Assembly (NCBI GenBank): GCA_017533915.1 | Contig: JAFWHX010000015.1 | Location: 62,001-126,000 of the forward strand | Length of the DNA stretch: 64,000 nt | Source of the DNA: Eubacterium sp. | GTDB taxonomy: Bacteria; Bacillota; Clostridia; Peptostreptococcales; Anaerovoracaceae | Reading direction: 5' to 3' | Shown: positions 53,333-61,988 of the stretch, piece by piece | Layout: each line of letters opens with the position of its first letter | Numbering within the stretch: the stretch's first letter is position 1 | Notes under the pieces: generated by a model | Databases searched by the model: none | Told to the model about the DNA's origin: nothing | The model's input: only the letters and a program-made list of their open reading frames with translations | Program-made: the position numbers and the translations under genes

Positions 53333-53351
53333 GTTGTTACCTCTTTAAATT

Positions 53352-53431
53352 GCCTGGATCACTTTAAATACCGCTCTGATCACTCCATCTTCAGCCCGGA
53401 TCACTCTATCTGCAGCCCGAATCACTCTATA
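53352..53431. repeat. Tandem ~21-22-bp repeats at the 3' end of yicC
   Basis: On the minus strand AGAGTGATYCGGGCTGMAGAT repeats, starting in the last codons and stop of yicC. Two near-identical copies are followed by two degenerate ones. Confidence 0.7.
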
Positions 53432-54306
53432 TTCTGCACCTGTTCGCGTATCTTCTCTACTTCTGACTTTATCTGCAGCATTATCTGCGTTATCCCCAGA
53501 TCGTTGGCCTTTGATCCGATCGTGTTTGCCTCGCGGTTCATCTCCTGCACAAGAAAGTCGAGCTTCTTTCCGTCCGCGCCTTTGCTTTCATTTATAATAG
53601 CCTTCATCTGGTCCATATGACTCCTGAGGCGTGTGATCTCCTCTGTGATATCAGCGTGATCCGCAAACAGCGCGACCTCCTGCGCAAGCCTGTCCTCTGG
53701 CACGACAGCTGCCCCGTCCAGAAGATCGTCGATCCTCGCGCGAAGCTTTTCCTTATATATTCCAGGCAGCTCTGCCGCCTTTACTTCTATCTGCGCTACA
53801 TAGTCTTTGACCAGATCCGCACGGGATAGAAGGTCAACCGCCAGCTTCTCACCTTCGACTGCGCGCATCTTCTCGAGATTCTCCGCTGCAGCATCAGTGG
53901 CTTTGATGATGCTCTGACGGATCTCCTCCTCATCTTCGACATCTGAGCTCTGCTTGAGCACCTCCGGCATTCCGGACAAAAGCTCCAGTGTTATATCCCC
54001 CTGCACGCCGTATTCTTCTTTGAGTACTTTGAAGTTCTGCATATACTGTTCTGCCAGCGGTTTGTTCAACTCGACTTTGATGTCACTTTCCGCAATGTAC
54101 TCGACCTGAAGCTGCACGTCTATCTTGCCGCGGCTGATATGCTCTTTTACGGTACTTCTCACCGCGTCCTCTGCGAACTGATACCTCCTCGGCATACGCA
54201 CCGAAATGTCGCTGTACCTGTGATTCACCGACTTGATCTCAATGATCATGTTTCTCTTTCCGTCGTTATATTCACCGCGTCCAAACCCGGTCATGCTTTT
54301 TACCAT
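53422..54306 (-). CDS. yicC: YicC family endoribonuclease
   Basis: ATG 54306 follows GAGGAGG; 294 residues. MVKSMTGFGRGEYN at the N-terminus and the C-terminal DUF1732 region (KLDFLVQEMNREANTIGSKAND) define the family, which has endoribonuclease activity in Escherichia coli and Bacillus subtilis. It stands at the head of the yicC/gmk/rpoZ cluster. The last codons lie inside a short tandem repeat. Confidence 0.94.
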   Translation of the reverse strand: MVKSMTGFGRGEYNDGKRNMIIEIKSVNHRYSDISVRMPRRYQFAEDAVRSTVKEHISRGKIDVQLQVEYIAESDIKVELNKPLAEQYMQNFKVLKEEYGVQGDITLELLSGMPEVLKQSSDVEDEEEIRQSIIKATDAAAENLEKMRAVEGEKLAVDLLSRADLVKDYVAQIEVKAAELPGIYKEKLRARIDDLLDGAAVVPEDRLAQEVALFADHADITEEITRLRSHMDQMKAIINESKGADGKKLDFLVQEMNREANTIGSKANDLGITQIMLQIKSEVEKIREQVQNIE

Positions 54307-54423
54307 TATCAAAACCTCCTCGGTCATCTGTATCATCCCGGCTGCCTGGAACTACTGCTTTCCATATACCCGCCGACTACATGCTCCTAAGTTTTCCTAT
54401 GTCCATATTGTACCACAAATATC

Positions 54424-54511
54424 ATTAACATGGAGACCGCAACACATTAACATGGAAAACGTAACCTATTAACATTGAGAACGCAACACATTAACATTGA
54501 GAACGCAACCT
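54424..54511. repeat. 22-bp tandem repeat, four copies
   Basis: Units ATTAACATNGARAMCGYAAC plus AC or CT start at 54424, 54446, 54468 and 54490, exactly 22 bp apart. Endings alternate AC, CT, AC, CT, so the higher-order unit is 44 bp. It lies upstream of yicC. Confidence 0.92.
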
Positions 54512-54631
54512 ATCAGCTGATCTATTCATTATGCATCTTCACTCCCGCACACCAGCATAAAGATCCTTGAGGAAGCCTCTCCCATCTCAAAGACCCGCAG
54601 TTCATGTAAATGCTGCCGTGCTCAGCCGACA

Positions 54632-54740
54632 ACCCGCAGTTTGTTGAGCCGTCTGCTGCATCGCCCGCCCAACGCAGTTTGTTGTGAGATGTTTGCTGCA
54701 TCGCCCAACCAAAGCAGTTTGTTGAGGTACCGTCTGCTAT
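54632..54740. repeat. ~39-bp tandem repeat, three copies
   Basis: CGCAGTTTGTTG (or AGCAGTTTGTTG) followed by a CTGC-rich segment starts at about 54636, 54674 and 54714. Parts resemble, in inverted orientation, the 35-bp array at 55.6-55.8 kb (CTCAACAAA). Confidence 0.75.
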
Positions 54741-54764
54741 GCTTCCATCTGATTATTGCTCACT

Positions 54765-55517
54765 TTTCGATAGAATCTCCTTCTCGGAGCTGTCCCTGTA
54801 GAAAAATGCATCGGAATTACTCGTTTTATTACACTTTTCATCAAACTCTTGCTGTTTTTTCTACAGAATCCCTCCTTTGGGACCGTTTCCGTAGAAAAAT
54901 GCCTCGGAATTGCTCGTTTTATTACACTTTTCATCAAATCCTTGCTGATTTTTCTACGGAATCCCTCCTTTGAGACCGTTTCCGTAGAAAAATGCATCGT
55001 GATTGCTCGTTTTACTACACTTTTCATCAAATCCTTGCTGATTTTTCTACAGAATCCCTCCTTTGGGGTTATTTCTGTCTACAGAATGAAGAAAATCGTG
55101 CAAAATGATATCATTTCCGTTAGTTTTCTGCTTTCTGTAGACGGAATCATTGGTTTTCTGGCTGTTTCTGTCTACAGAATGAAGAAATTCATGCAAAGTG
55201 ATATCATTTCCGTTAGTTTTCTGCTTTCTGTAGACGGAATCATTGGTTTTCTGGCTGTTTCTGTCTACAGAATGAAGAAATTCATGCAAAGTGATATCAT
55301 TTCCGTTAGTTTTTTGCTTTCTGTAGACAGAATCAGGGTTTTCTGGCAGTTTCTGTCTACAGAATGAGAAAAATCCTGCAAAAGGAGATCATTTTCAATC
55401 ATTTTTTGCTTTTTGTAGACGGAATCAGGGGTTTTCTGGTCATTTCTGTCTACAAATTGAAAAAAATCATGCAAAGTGATATCATTTTTGCTATTATTCT
55501 ACTTTTTGTAGACGAGC
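54765..55517. repeat. 93-bp tandem array, about eight units, with inverted-repeat arms
   Basis: GTAGAAAAATGC starts at 54798, 54891 and 54984 (93 bp each). TTTCTGTCTAC starts at 55072, 55165, 55258, 55350 and 55443 (93 bp, once 92). The two subfamilies share length and layout. Arms such as TTTTTCTACGGAA/TTTCCGTAGAAAAA and TTCTGTAGAC/GTCTACAGAA can form hairpins. As 93 is a multiple of 3, long open frames appear on both strands, but none has a gene-like start or composition. Confidence 0.92.
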
Positions 55518-55605
55518 ACCTGATCTTGAGTATGGCTGACTGCAGATCACATTCAAACCTGACACCAAATATAGTTTGCGGATCCAACTGTATCCGAATG
55601 ACAGC

Positions 55606-55768
55606 CATCTCAACAAACAATAACAAAGCTGAAATCACTCATCTCAACAAATCAGGTTTTGATGGAGTGGCACCCATCTCGGCAAATCACAATTTGATGG
55701 AGCGGCACCTATCTCGGCAAATCACAATATGATGGAACAGCACCTATATCAACAAATCACAAGTTATC
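55606..55768. repeat. 35-bp tandem array, about four and a half copies
   Basis: Units ATCTCGGCAAATCACAATTT with a GATGGAGCGGCACC end start at 55641, 55676 and 55711, with a degenerate unit before and a partial one after. It ends about 85 bp before the rqcH start. Confidence 0.88.
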
Positions 55769-55851
55769 GTTGTGTGCTCTTCCAAAATTGCTACTCTGAA
55801 TATATAATCAATACAGATCGTGTTATACACCTTTAACTGAGGAGAAGATAT

Positions 55852-57807
55852 ATGGCTTTTGATGGAATTATCACAAGGGCTGCCGCGCGGGAGCTTTCGG
55901 GGATCCTGGTTGACGGCAGGATCGATAAGATCTATGAGCCTGAGCCGGACTCGATTGTACTGAATATACGTACTTCAAGGAAGACCGAGGCTGTCAGGCT
56001 TTTTGCGTCCTGTCACAGTGCGGGAGCTTCAGTCAGACTCATTCAGCGGAACCCGGAAAATCCAAAAGAGCCATATCCTTTCTGCATGCTTCTGCGCAAA
56101 CATATCCAGGGGAGCAGAATCGTATCGATCGAGCAGCGCGGAGCGGAACGCATTATTGAATTCACTCTTGAGAGGCTGAATGAACTAGGCCTCATGGTGA
56201 CAAAAAAACTGATCTTTGAGATCATGGGCAAATACAGCAATATAATACTTGTCGACATGAGCAGGAGATCTGCGAAGCCGGGTCACCCGGGACTCGTTGA
56301 AGTCTCAGAGGATGATGGCTCTGCAGGATGCATGATATTAGGCAGTATAAAAGGTGTACCATCCGGGTTGAGCCGTGTGCGTGAGATCCTTCCGGGAAGG
56401 CTTTACGAGTATCCGCCTGAGCAGGACAAGATCCCGTTTGACAAGGCATCTGTCAGTGATCTGTCTCTTGATTCAGATCTTGAGTCATCTGTCAGTGATC
56501 TGTCTCTTGATTTGGATTCTGATCCGGCGGTTTGTGATCAATCTGATGCATCCTCTGATCCGGTGGTTTCTAATACTACGTCTGATGCTTCCTCTGATCC
56601 GGCGGTGTCTAATCATACGTCTGATGCAGTATCTGATCCGGAACATGGCACCAGTGAGGGAGATGCGGCGCGCACAGTGAACGCATCTAAAGAGATCCTG
56701 AAAAGGATCGGCGGTATATCTCCTGCAGTCGCGGATGAGCTTGCGCTTCAAAGAAGCGGAGAGGACAGGAAGGCTTTGATCGACGAGGTACTGAAAGAGA
56801 TAGAGGCCGAAACGTTCTCCCCACGTGTATATGAGGATGATGCCGGTGTACCGCGGGAGTTTCACATCATGCGCCTGTCAGGTTACGAAGGGCTGCATGA
56901 AATAAGATTCGAGAGTCTGTCCGAGTGCATGGATTATTTCTTTGAGCACCGGGAGCAGACAAACAGGATAACGCAGAGATCGAATGAACTTTCAAGACCG
57001 GTGCAGGCAGCACTTGAGAAGCTTGAACTGAAGAAGCAGCGTCTGCTTGAGGATCTACTACGCGCAGAAAACTCGGACAAGCTGAGATTATACGGCGAGC
57101 TGCTCACAGCAAACATGAGCATGCTCACCCAGGGTGCGAAGGAAGTTACTGTGACCAGCTATTATGACGGCAGTGAAGTAACTATACCGCTGGACCCAAG
57201 ATGGTCTCCGTCGAAAAATGCCCAGAGCTATTACAAGCGCTATGCCAAGTCGAAGACAGCAGTGAAAGAAAAGAACCGCCAGCTTGATGATACCAATGAG
57301 AACATAGAATATCTGGAGTCATGCCTTGCTTTCATTGAGAATGCGCAAAGCATCGCAGAGCTCGAAACACTCCGTACTGAACTGGAAGAGACAGGCTTCA
57401 TCAGAAGGAGGCACGCTGCCGGCAGAAAACCGCCGAGATTCAAGGCAAATCCGCGGCAATATGAAACTACTGACGGATTCGTGGTCCTCGTCGGAAGAAA
57501 CAACCGCGAGAATGATGTTTTGACGCTGGAGATGGCTTCGCGCGGCGATTACTGGCTCCATACAAAAGACATCCCGGGCTCGCATGTGATCCTGAAATCC
57601 GGCGGGCACGATGTGACTGAGACCGCGATACTGGAGGCGGCGGGTCTGGCGGCTTTGTACAGCAAAGCAAAAGGCTCGGAAAACGTTCCGGTCGACTATG
57701 TACCTGTCCGCTACGTAAAGAAGCCATCAGGCGCAAGACCCGGCAAAGTCATTTTCACCCACAATAGAACAGTGTATGTCGACCCAGGTGAGCCGGACAA
57801 AAAGTAA
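55852..57807 (+). CDS. rqcH: RqcH (NFACT/Rqc2 family) ribosome quality-control factor
   Basis: ATG 55852 follows GAGGAGAAGATAT; 651 residues. NFACT-N lies at 1-185 (FDGIITRAAARELSGILVDGRIDKIYEP), a helix-hairpin-helix at about 280-310, a coiled coil at about 370-480 and NFACT-R at about 515-620 (GDYWLHTKDIPGSHVIL). RqcH recruits tRNA-Ala to stalled 50S subunits for Ala tailing. Two oddities: the Asp-Arg pair needed for tailing reads Glu99-Arg100, and residues 199-272 are a Ser/Asp repeat insert (DLSLDSDLE, SDASSDP) encoded by tandem repeats. It is divergent from yicC across the repeat island. Confidence 0.94.
   Translation: MAFDGIITRAAARELSGILVDGRIDKIYEPEPDSIVLNIRTSRKTEAVRLFASCHSAGASVRLIQRNPENPKEPYPFCMLLRKHIQGSRIVSIEQRGAERIIEFTLERLNELGLMVTKKLIFEIMGKYSNIILVDMSRRSAKPGHPGLVEVSEDDGSAGCMILGSIKGVPSGLSRVREILPGRLYEYPPEQDKIPFDKASVSDLSLDSDLESSVSDLSLDLDSDPAVCDQSDASSDPVVSNTTSDASSDPAVSNHTSDAVSDPEHGTSEGDAARTVNASKEILKRIGGISPAVADELALQRSGEDRKALIDEVLKEIEAETFSPRVYEDDAGVPREFHIMRLSGYEGLHEIRFESLSECMDYFFEHREQTNRITQRSNELSRPVQAALEKLELKKQRLLEDLLRAENSDKLRLYGELLTANMSMLTQGAKEVTVTSYYDGSEVTIPLDPRWSPSKNAQSYYKRYAKSKTAVKEKNRQLDDTNENIEYLESCLAFIENAQSIAELETLRTELEETGFIRRRHAAGRKPPRFKANPRQYETTDGFVVLVGRNNRENDVLTLEMASRGDYWLHTKDIPGSHVILKSGGHDVTETAILEAAGLAALYSKAKGSENVPVDYVPVRYVKKPSGARPGKVIFTHNRTVYVDPGEPDKK
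56449..56640 (+). repeat. In-frame tandem repeats in rqcH
   Basis: GTCAGTGATCTGTCTCTTGAT occurs twice, and TCTGATGCNTCCTCTGATCC recurs with variants. They encode the Ser/Asp-rich insert between NFACT-N and the helix-hairpin-helix. Confidence 0.85.
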
Positions 57808-58016
57808 AAGTCTGCTGCTCACACAGTATGCCTGCCACTGCATGAGGCGCAGGAAAATCCGGCATGCAGAAAACGGCCAAAACAAAAAAATACGGTAAAA
57901 CGACATTTAAAACACTATTTTCGACATAAACTCAGATTCCCTCTTGTATTCCCCAAAGAACAGGCTTAAGTTTACCGTGAAACAGATCCGGAAACTTATA
58001 CAGTTAGGAGGTGAGA

Positions 58017-58330
58017 ATGAGCAGCAGTAATGAAAGCTGAGAAAACAAAGTGTAAGATCATATGATCACACTGTGTCATAAAGGAATTCAGACAACAGAA
58101 AAACGATCGATAAAAAACAAACAGAAAACCTGAGATCAGAAGATCAGCCTGATACAGTAGAGACAAACGATACTGCCTGGCTTCAAATCTCAACAAAGAG
58201 GAAACCTGACATCCGTACGATATTCAGTATTATAGAAAAGTATATTTCAGAAGCAGAAGCAACTACATATGTTCTTGCCTATCTGCCGCGGAATGATCAG
58301 CAGCTTACGTTTACTGCGTATCGGATCTGA
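58017..58330 (+). pseudogene. Degenerate small gene
   Basis: A strong AGGAGGTGAGA precedes ATG 58017, but that frame stops after seven codons. A different frame is open from 58082 to 58330 (82 codons, no start), ending TTFTAYRI-like sequence with plausible codon use (SIIEKYISEAEATTYVLAYL). This looks like a small gene broken by frameshifts. I do not recognise the family. The rest of 57808-58389 holds only AT-rich sequence and a terminator. Confidence 0.3.
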
Positions 58331-58331
58331 T

Positions 58332-58382
58332 AACGGCGCACCGCTATAAGCATATATTTTCCATGCGGCGGCGCCGTTTTTT
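58332..58382 (+). terminator. Terminator downstream of rqcH region
   Basis: AACGGCGC and GCGCCGTT pair, with a second CCGC/GCGG pairing inside, followed by six Ts on the plus strand. It faces the convergent rluD-family gene. Confidence 0.8.
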
Positions 58383-58389
58383 GCTGCTT

Positions 58390-59331
58390 TTATCGTCCGC
58401 TGCGAAGCGTATCCAGCACTGCTTGGAAGTCTTCTGGAAAATCTGCCTTGAATTCCAGGTATTCTCCGGTCCGCGGATGCACGAACCCTAGCACGCCCGC
58501 GTGCAGCATCTGTCCGCCTGTTATATGTACTGTCCTGCTCCCTGTGCGTACTGTCTCATCGCCGGAACCGTACACCTTATCCCCGACCAGCGGATGCCTG
58601 ATATACGCCATGTGGACTCTGATCTGATGAGTCCTTCCTGTTTCCAGCCTGCACTCTACAAGGGTGCACGAACCGAACCTTTCCATGACCCGGTAGTGTG
58701 TAACTGCCCTTTTCGCATTTGATCCGTCTATCTGTCTGCGCTTGCGGTCTTTATAGTCCCGCCCAATCGGCTGATCTATCGTACCGGTATCTTCTTTGAT
58801 GTTATCTCTTACAAGCGCGGTATAGCGCCGCGTGACAGAGTGCTCGAAAAGCTGTCTGGAAAGTGATGTATGCGCCGCGTCATTCTTTGCGATCATGATG
58901 AGGCCGCTGGTGTCTTTGTCGATCCGGTGCACGATGCCGGGCCTCTGCACCCCGTTGATCGACGAGAGACTCCCGGCACAGTGGAAAAGCAGCGCATTGA
59001 CCAGCGTTCCGGTCAGATTTCCCGGAGCCGGGTGCACGACCATACCTTTTGGCTTGTTCACGACTATCACGTCGTCATCTTCGTACACTATGTCGAGGGG
59101 AATGTCCTCCGGAAGAACGGCAAGCGGCTCAGGGTCCGGCAAAGTCACCTCGATCAAAATTCCTTCAGCCGGTTTGATCTTTTTTGATGATACTGTCTCG
59201 CCGTCAGCTGTGACAAAGCCCTGTTCTATCAGCTGCTGCGCGCGTGACCTTGAAACATCTTCAAGCATATCAGCGATGAGAGTATCTATCCTGCCGGAAC
59301 CTTCCGGTGCACTGAAGCTGTACTTCTCCAT
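58390..59331 (-). CDS. RluA/RluD family pseudouridine synthase
   Basis: ATG 59331 overlaps the lspA stop (TGATG); 313 residues. An N-terminal S4 domain (RIDTLIADMLEDVSRSRAQQLI) precedes the catalytic domain with HRIDKDTSGLIMIAKND, containing the catalytic Asp. Family members modify 23S rRNA. The lspA-rluD pairing is conserved in Firmicutes. Confidence 0.94.
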   Translation of the reverse strand: MEKYSFSAPEGSGRIDTLIADMLEDVSRSRAQQLIEQGFVTADGETVSSKKIKPAEGILIEVTLPDPEPLAVLPEDIPLDIVYEDDDVIVVNKPKGMVVHPAPGNLTGTLVNALLFHCAGSLSSINGVQRPGIVHRIDKDTSGLIMIAKNDAAHTSLSRQLFEHSVTRRYTALVRDNIKEDTGTIDQPIGRDYKDRKRRQIDGSNAKRAVTHYRVMERFGSCTLVECRLETGRTHQIRVHMAYIRHPLVGDKVYGSGDETVRTGSRTVHITGGQMLHAGVLGFVHPRTGEYLEFKADFPEDFQAVLDTLRSGR

Positions 59332-59894
59332 CACTTCTCACCGCTTTCGTCTTCAGTTTCATCATCATCCCCGGATCCTGCATTCCCCTTCAGATCCGGT
59401 TTCTCTTCTTCATTATTGAAAAACAGCAGACAGAACACCATCAGCCCGCAGCCGCATGTCACGGCGATATCTGCCACATTGAACACCGGCGGGAAAATGC
59501 TGAATGATATCATATCAGTGACATGACCGCAGAGGAATCTGTCTATCATATTCCCTATCCCGCCCGATGCGATCAGGGCGAACGAGATCTTGAAAAGCTT
59601 TCCCTTTAGGCCGCTTCCCATATCTTTTGAGATCATATAGATGGCTCCTGCGATCAATATAGCCGGAAAGATCAGCAGAAACCTGCGGTTTCCCGCAAAC
59701 ATCCCGAATGCCGCGCCGCTGTTCTCCACGTGAACTATGCGAAGAAAGTCGCCGATCACATGGATCACTTCACCGTCTGCCATTCCGCGGACCAGATACT
59801 TTGTCAGCTGGTCCAGCACTATCACGATCACACCTATCAATACATAAATCATTATTTCCGCACTTTGCCCCGCACATGACTTCAGCGCTTTCAT
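59331..59894 (-). CDS. lspA: Lipoprotein signal peptidase (signal peptidase II)
   Basis: The protein has 187 residues from ATG 59894 (a GTG lies directly before it). Four membrane helices are visible. Catalytic aspartates occur in GNMIDRFLCGHVTDMI and FNVADIAV, and VENSGAAFGMF is the conserved loop. A Glu/Asp/Gly-rich tail of about 25 residues follows the last helix. It removes lipoprotein signal peptides. Confidence 0.95.
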   Translation of the reverse strand: MKALKSCAGQSAEIMIYVLIGVIVIVLDQLTKYLVRGMADGEVIHVIGDFLRIVHVENSGAAFGMFAGNRRFLLIFPAILIAGAIYMISKDMGSGLKGKLFKISFALIASGGIGNMIDRFLCGHVTDMISFSIFPPVFNVADIAVTCGCGLMVFCLLFFNNEEEKPDLKGNAGSGDDDETEDESGEK

Positions 59895-59963
59895 CACCCG
59901 GACTGTGCCTTCAGGCGATGAACTGGCCTGCCGTCAACTACCTGTCTATCATAGCCTGCCTAT

Positions 59964-59996
59964 AAAAAACTGCGGGGCTCGATCTGAACCCCGCAG
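59964..59996 (-). terminator. Terminator of divIVA
   Basis: CTGCGGGG (59970-59977) and CCCCGCAG (59989-59996) pair with an 11-nt loop; six Ts follow on the minus strand. Confidence 0.9.
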
Positions 59997-60013
59997 ATCC
60001 ATACTGCAAGCTT

Positions 60014-61225
60014 TTAGTTTTCTTTCTTCTGGAAAAGATTATCTATAAGCTTCTCCGTACTTTCTTTTAAATCTTTTGATCTGTCAGTGATCACTATGGT
60101 ATCGTCTGTCACACCGCCCTCAGTTTCTGCATCACCTGAATAGTCAGCTGCGTACTTCGCAGCCTGTTCTTCCTCAGTCTCAGGCTCCGGCTCTTCTACA
60201 GGCTCTTCTCTGTCCGGGTCGTCATACTCCTCGAACTCTGCAGCCTCTATTTCAGCTGCTGCTTTGTCGATGATCAAAGTCTCATCAGTAACTTTCCCCT
60301 GTCCCGCATCAGAAGCAGGCTCAGTTCTCTGTTCTTCAAGCTTAGCCTGAGCAGCAGCAAGCGCTGCTCTGTCTATAACGATCGTCTCCGTAGAAGCACC
60401 TTCAAATTCTTCTTCAGGCTCTTCGTCATCTTCTTCCGGTTCCTCGGCAGGTGACTGTTCGTCTTCAGCTTCACTATCTTCAGTCTCGTCTGCTGTTTCT
60501 TCAGCTTCCTCGTCTGCTGTTTTTTCAGCTTCCTCGTCCTCAGCTTCTTCTACAGACAGCGTCTCGTCAGATACAGCCTCGGAAGTCTCCTCTTCAGCGT
60601 CAGGCTCCTGATCGAGATCCTGCAGCTGATCGTCCGGCTCATCCTCATCCAGTCCGCCCGTAGGCTCCACATCCGGAAGGTCAGCGATCGGATCTTCTTC
60701 TATCGCAGCAGCGCCTGCCACTTTAGTGGCGTCGCTGTCTTTCTCTCCGTAGAGCAGCGTCGGATAAAAATCCTGTCTGAGATCATCCAGAAAATCTTCG
60801 GAATTGTCGTCCACGCGCTCGATCTCTTCTTCAAGCATCTGCTTGAAGCGGAGCTTGAACTTCTCCACTTTTCTGCGAAGACGCTCCGCATCCTCGTCTG
60901 CCTGTGATGTCGAGTTCTTTGCATTCCTGACGATATTCTCGGCATCGTGCTTTGCGTTCTTGATTATGACTTCAGCTTTCTGCTCAGCACTGGCAGAAAT
61001 ATCATTCATGAGCCGCTTGGCGTCCTGCGTCATCTTTGCCGGATCCTTTGCCTCGGCGACCTGCTTCTGGAGCACATGCACACGCTCGAGCATCTTCTTG
61101 TTCTGATCGAGCAGCGCCTGGTAATCGATCATTATCTGGTCCAGAAATTCATCGACCTCTCTCTTGTTATAACCCCTGAGAGATGATGAGAACACTTTGG
61201 TTTCGATGTCATTTGGCGTAATCAT
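60014..61225 (-). CDS. divIVA: DivIVA-domain protein with repeated acidic C-terminal region
   Basis: The protein has 403 residues. The DivIVA N-terminus is clear (MITPNDIETKVFSSSLRGYNKREVDEFLDQI), followed by coiled coil to about 150. Residues about 170-400 are highly acidic. Three short motifs punctuate it: ETIVIDRAAL, ETLIIDKAAA and DTIVITDRS, each after a Thr/Asp/Glu. These look like repeated docking peptides. DivIVA proteins sit at poles or septa. It is next to sepF. Longer than the usual 165-250 residues. Confidence 0.9.
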   Translation of the reverse strand: MITPNDIETKVFSSSLRGYNKREVDEFLDQIMIDYQALLDQNKKMLERVHVLQKQVAEAKDPAKMTQDAKRLMNDISASAEQKAEVIIKNAKHDAENIVRNAKNSTSQADEDAERLRRKVEKFKLRFKQMLEEEIERVDDNSEDFLDDLRQDFYPTLLYGEKDSDATKVAGAAAIEEDPIADLPDVEPTGGLDEDEPDDQLQDLDQEPDAEEETSEAVSDETLSVEEAEDEEAEKTADEEAEETADETEDSEAEDEQSPAEEPEEDDEEPEEEFEGASTETIVIDRAALAAAQAKLEEQRTEPASDAGQGKVTDETLIIDKAAAEIEAAEFEEYDDPDREEPVEEPEPETEEEQAAKYAADYSGDAETEGGVTDDTIVITDRSKDLKESTEKLIDNLFQKKEN

Positions 61226-61309
61226 AATATCCCCCTTACGTATTACATTACTGTCCCTTTTTCACCCCTGAACCGGCACCCCTGCCGGTATATGATAAAG
61301 CCCCCCGGC

Positions 61310-61894
61310 TTATCTCCACGGATTGTCAGGATCACTGGCAACGTCATTCTTATCCTGACCCTTCTCTCCGCCGTTCGTATAATCAAAACGTGACTGATCC
61401 GTCATTCTCTTTCCGCCTGCGATATCTACGTTCTCAGGCGCGAACACGAAGATGTTGCTTGCGATCTTCTGAACATTCCCGTCCAGAGCATATGTGGCTC
61501 CTGACAGAAAATCGAATATCTTTCTGGCGACGTCTGTGGAAAGATGCTCAAGATTGATAATGATCGGCTTGTGTGCCTTAAGGCTGTCTACGAGCTTAGG
61601 GCACTCCTCAAAGCTCTTTGGCTCGATAAGGACGAGCTTGAATGCTCCTGTGTTTGTCACGGAAAATCTCCTTTCTACTGCTGGTGCCGGCTGTTCTGCC
61701 ATCGGCTTGGACGGCGCAAAGTGTTCCGGCGCGCTGTGCTGTTTGCCAGCTGAAATAGTTTCCTCAGTCATATGTTTATCTTTTTCTTTTTTAAGCTTGT
61801 CTTTTGCTTCCTTTACCTCATCCTTCGAGATCTTTTCTTCGTCCTCCGAATCATCGATACCGATAAGATTCTTCACTGCGTCGCCAATACTCAT
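61310..61894 (-). CDS. sepF: Cell division protein SepF
   Basis: ATG 61894 follows AGGAGGGAAAAG; 194 residues. The amphipathic membrane-binding N-terminus precedes a Lys/Glu-rich linker. The SepF core (about 85-170) contains FKLVLIEPKSFEECPKLVDSL and GATYALDGNVQKIASNIFVFAP. SepF anchors FtsZ to the membrane. Upstream is the yggS gene, as in many Gram-positives. Confidence 0.95.
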   Translation of the reverse strand: MSIGDAVKNLIGIDDSEDEEKISKDEVKEAKDKLKKEKDKHMTEETISAGKQHSAPEHFAPSKPMAEQPAPAVERRFSVTNTGAFKLVLIEPKSFEECPKLVDSLKAHKPIIINLEHLSTDVARKIFDFLSGATYALDGNVQKIASNIFVFAPENVDIAGGKRMTDQSRFDYTNGGEKGQDKNDVASDPDNPWR

Positions 61895-61988
61895 CTTTTC
61901 CCTCCTGATCATTTATTTGAAACCGCCTCATACCCATGGCGATATTTCAATCTGTTTCACTCTGCTGCCGACCTGTTTCTCCCCAGGT

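Noticed and set aside
54737-55474. Protein genes across the 93-bp array
   Set aside because: Open frames exist on both strands only because the period is a multiple of three. There are no ribosome-binding sites, and the sequence is symmetrical hairpin repeat.
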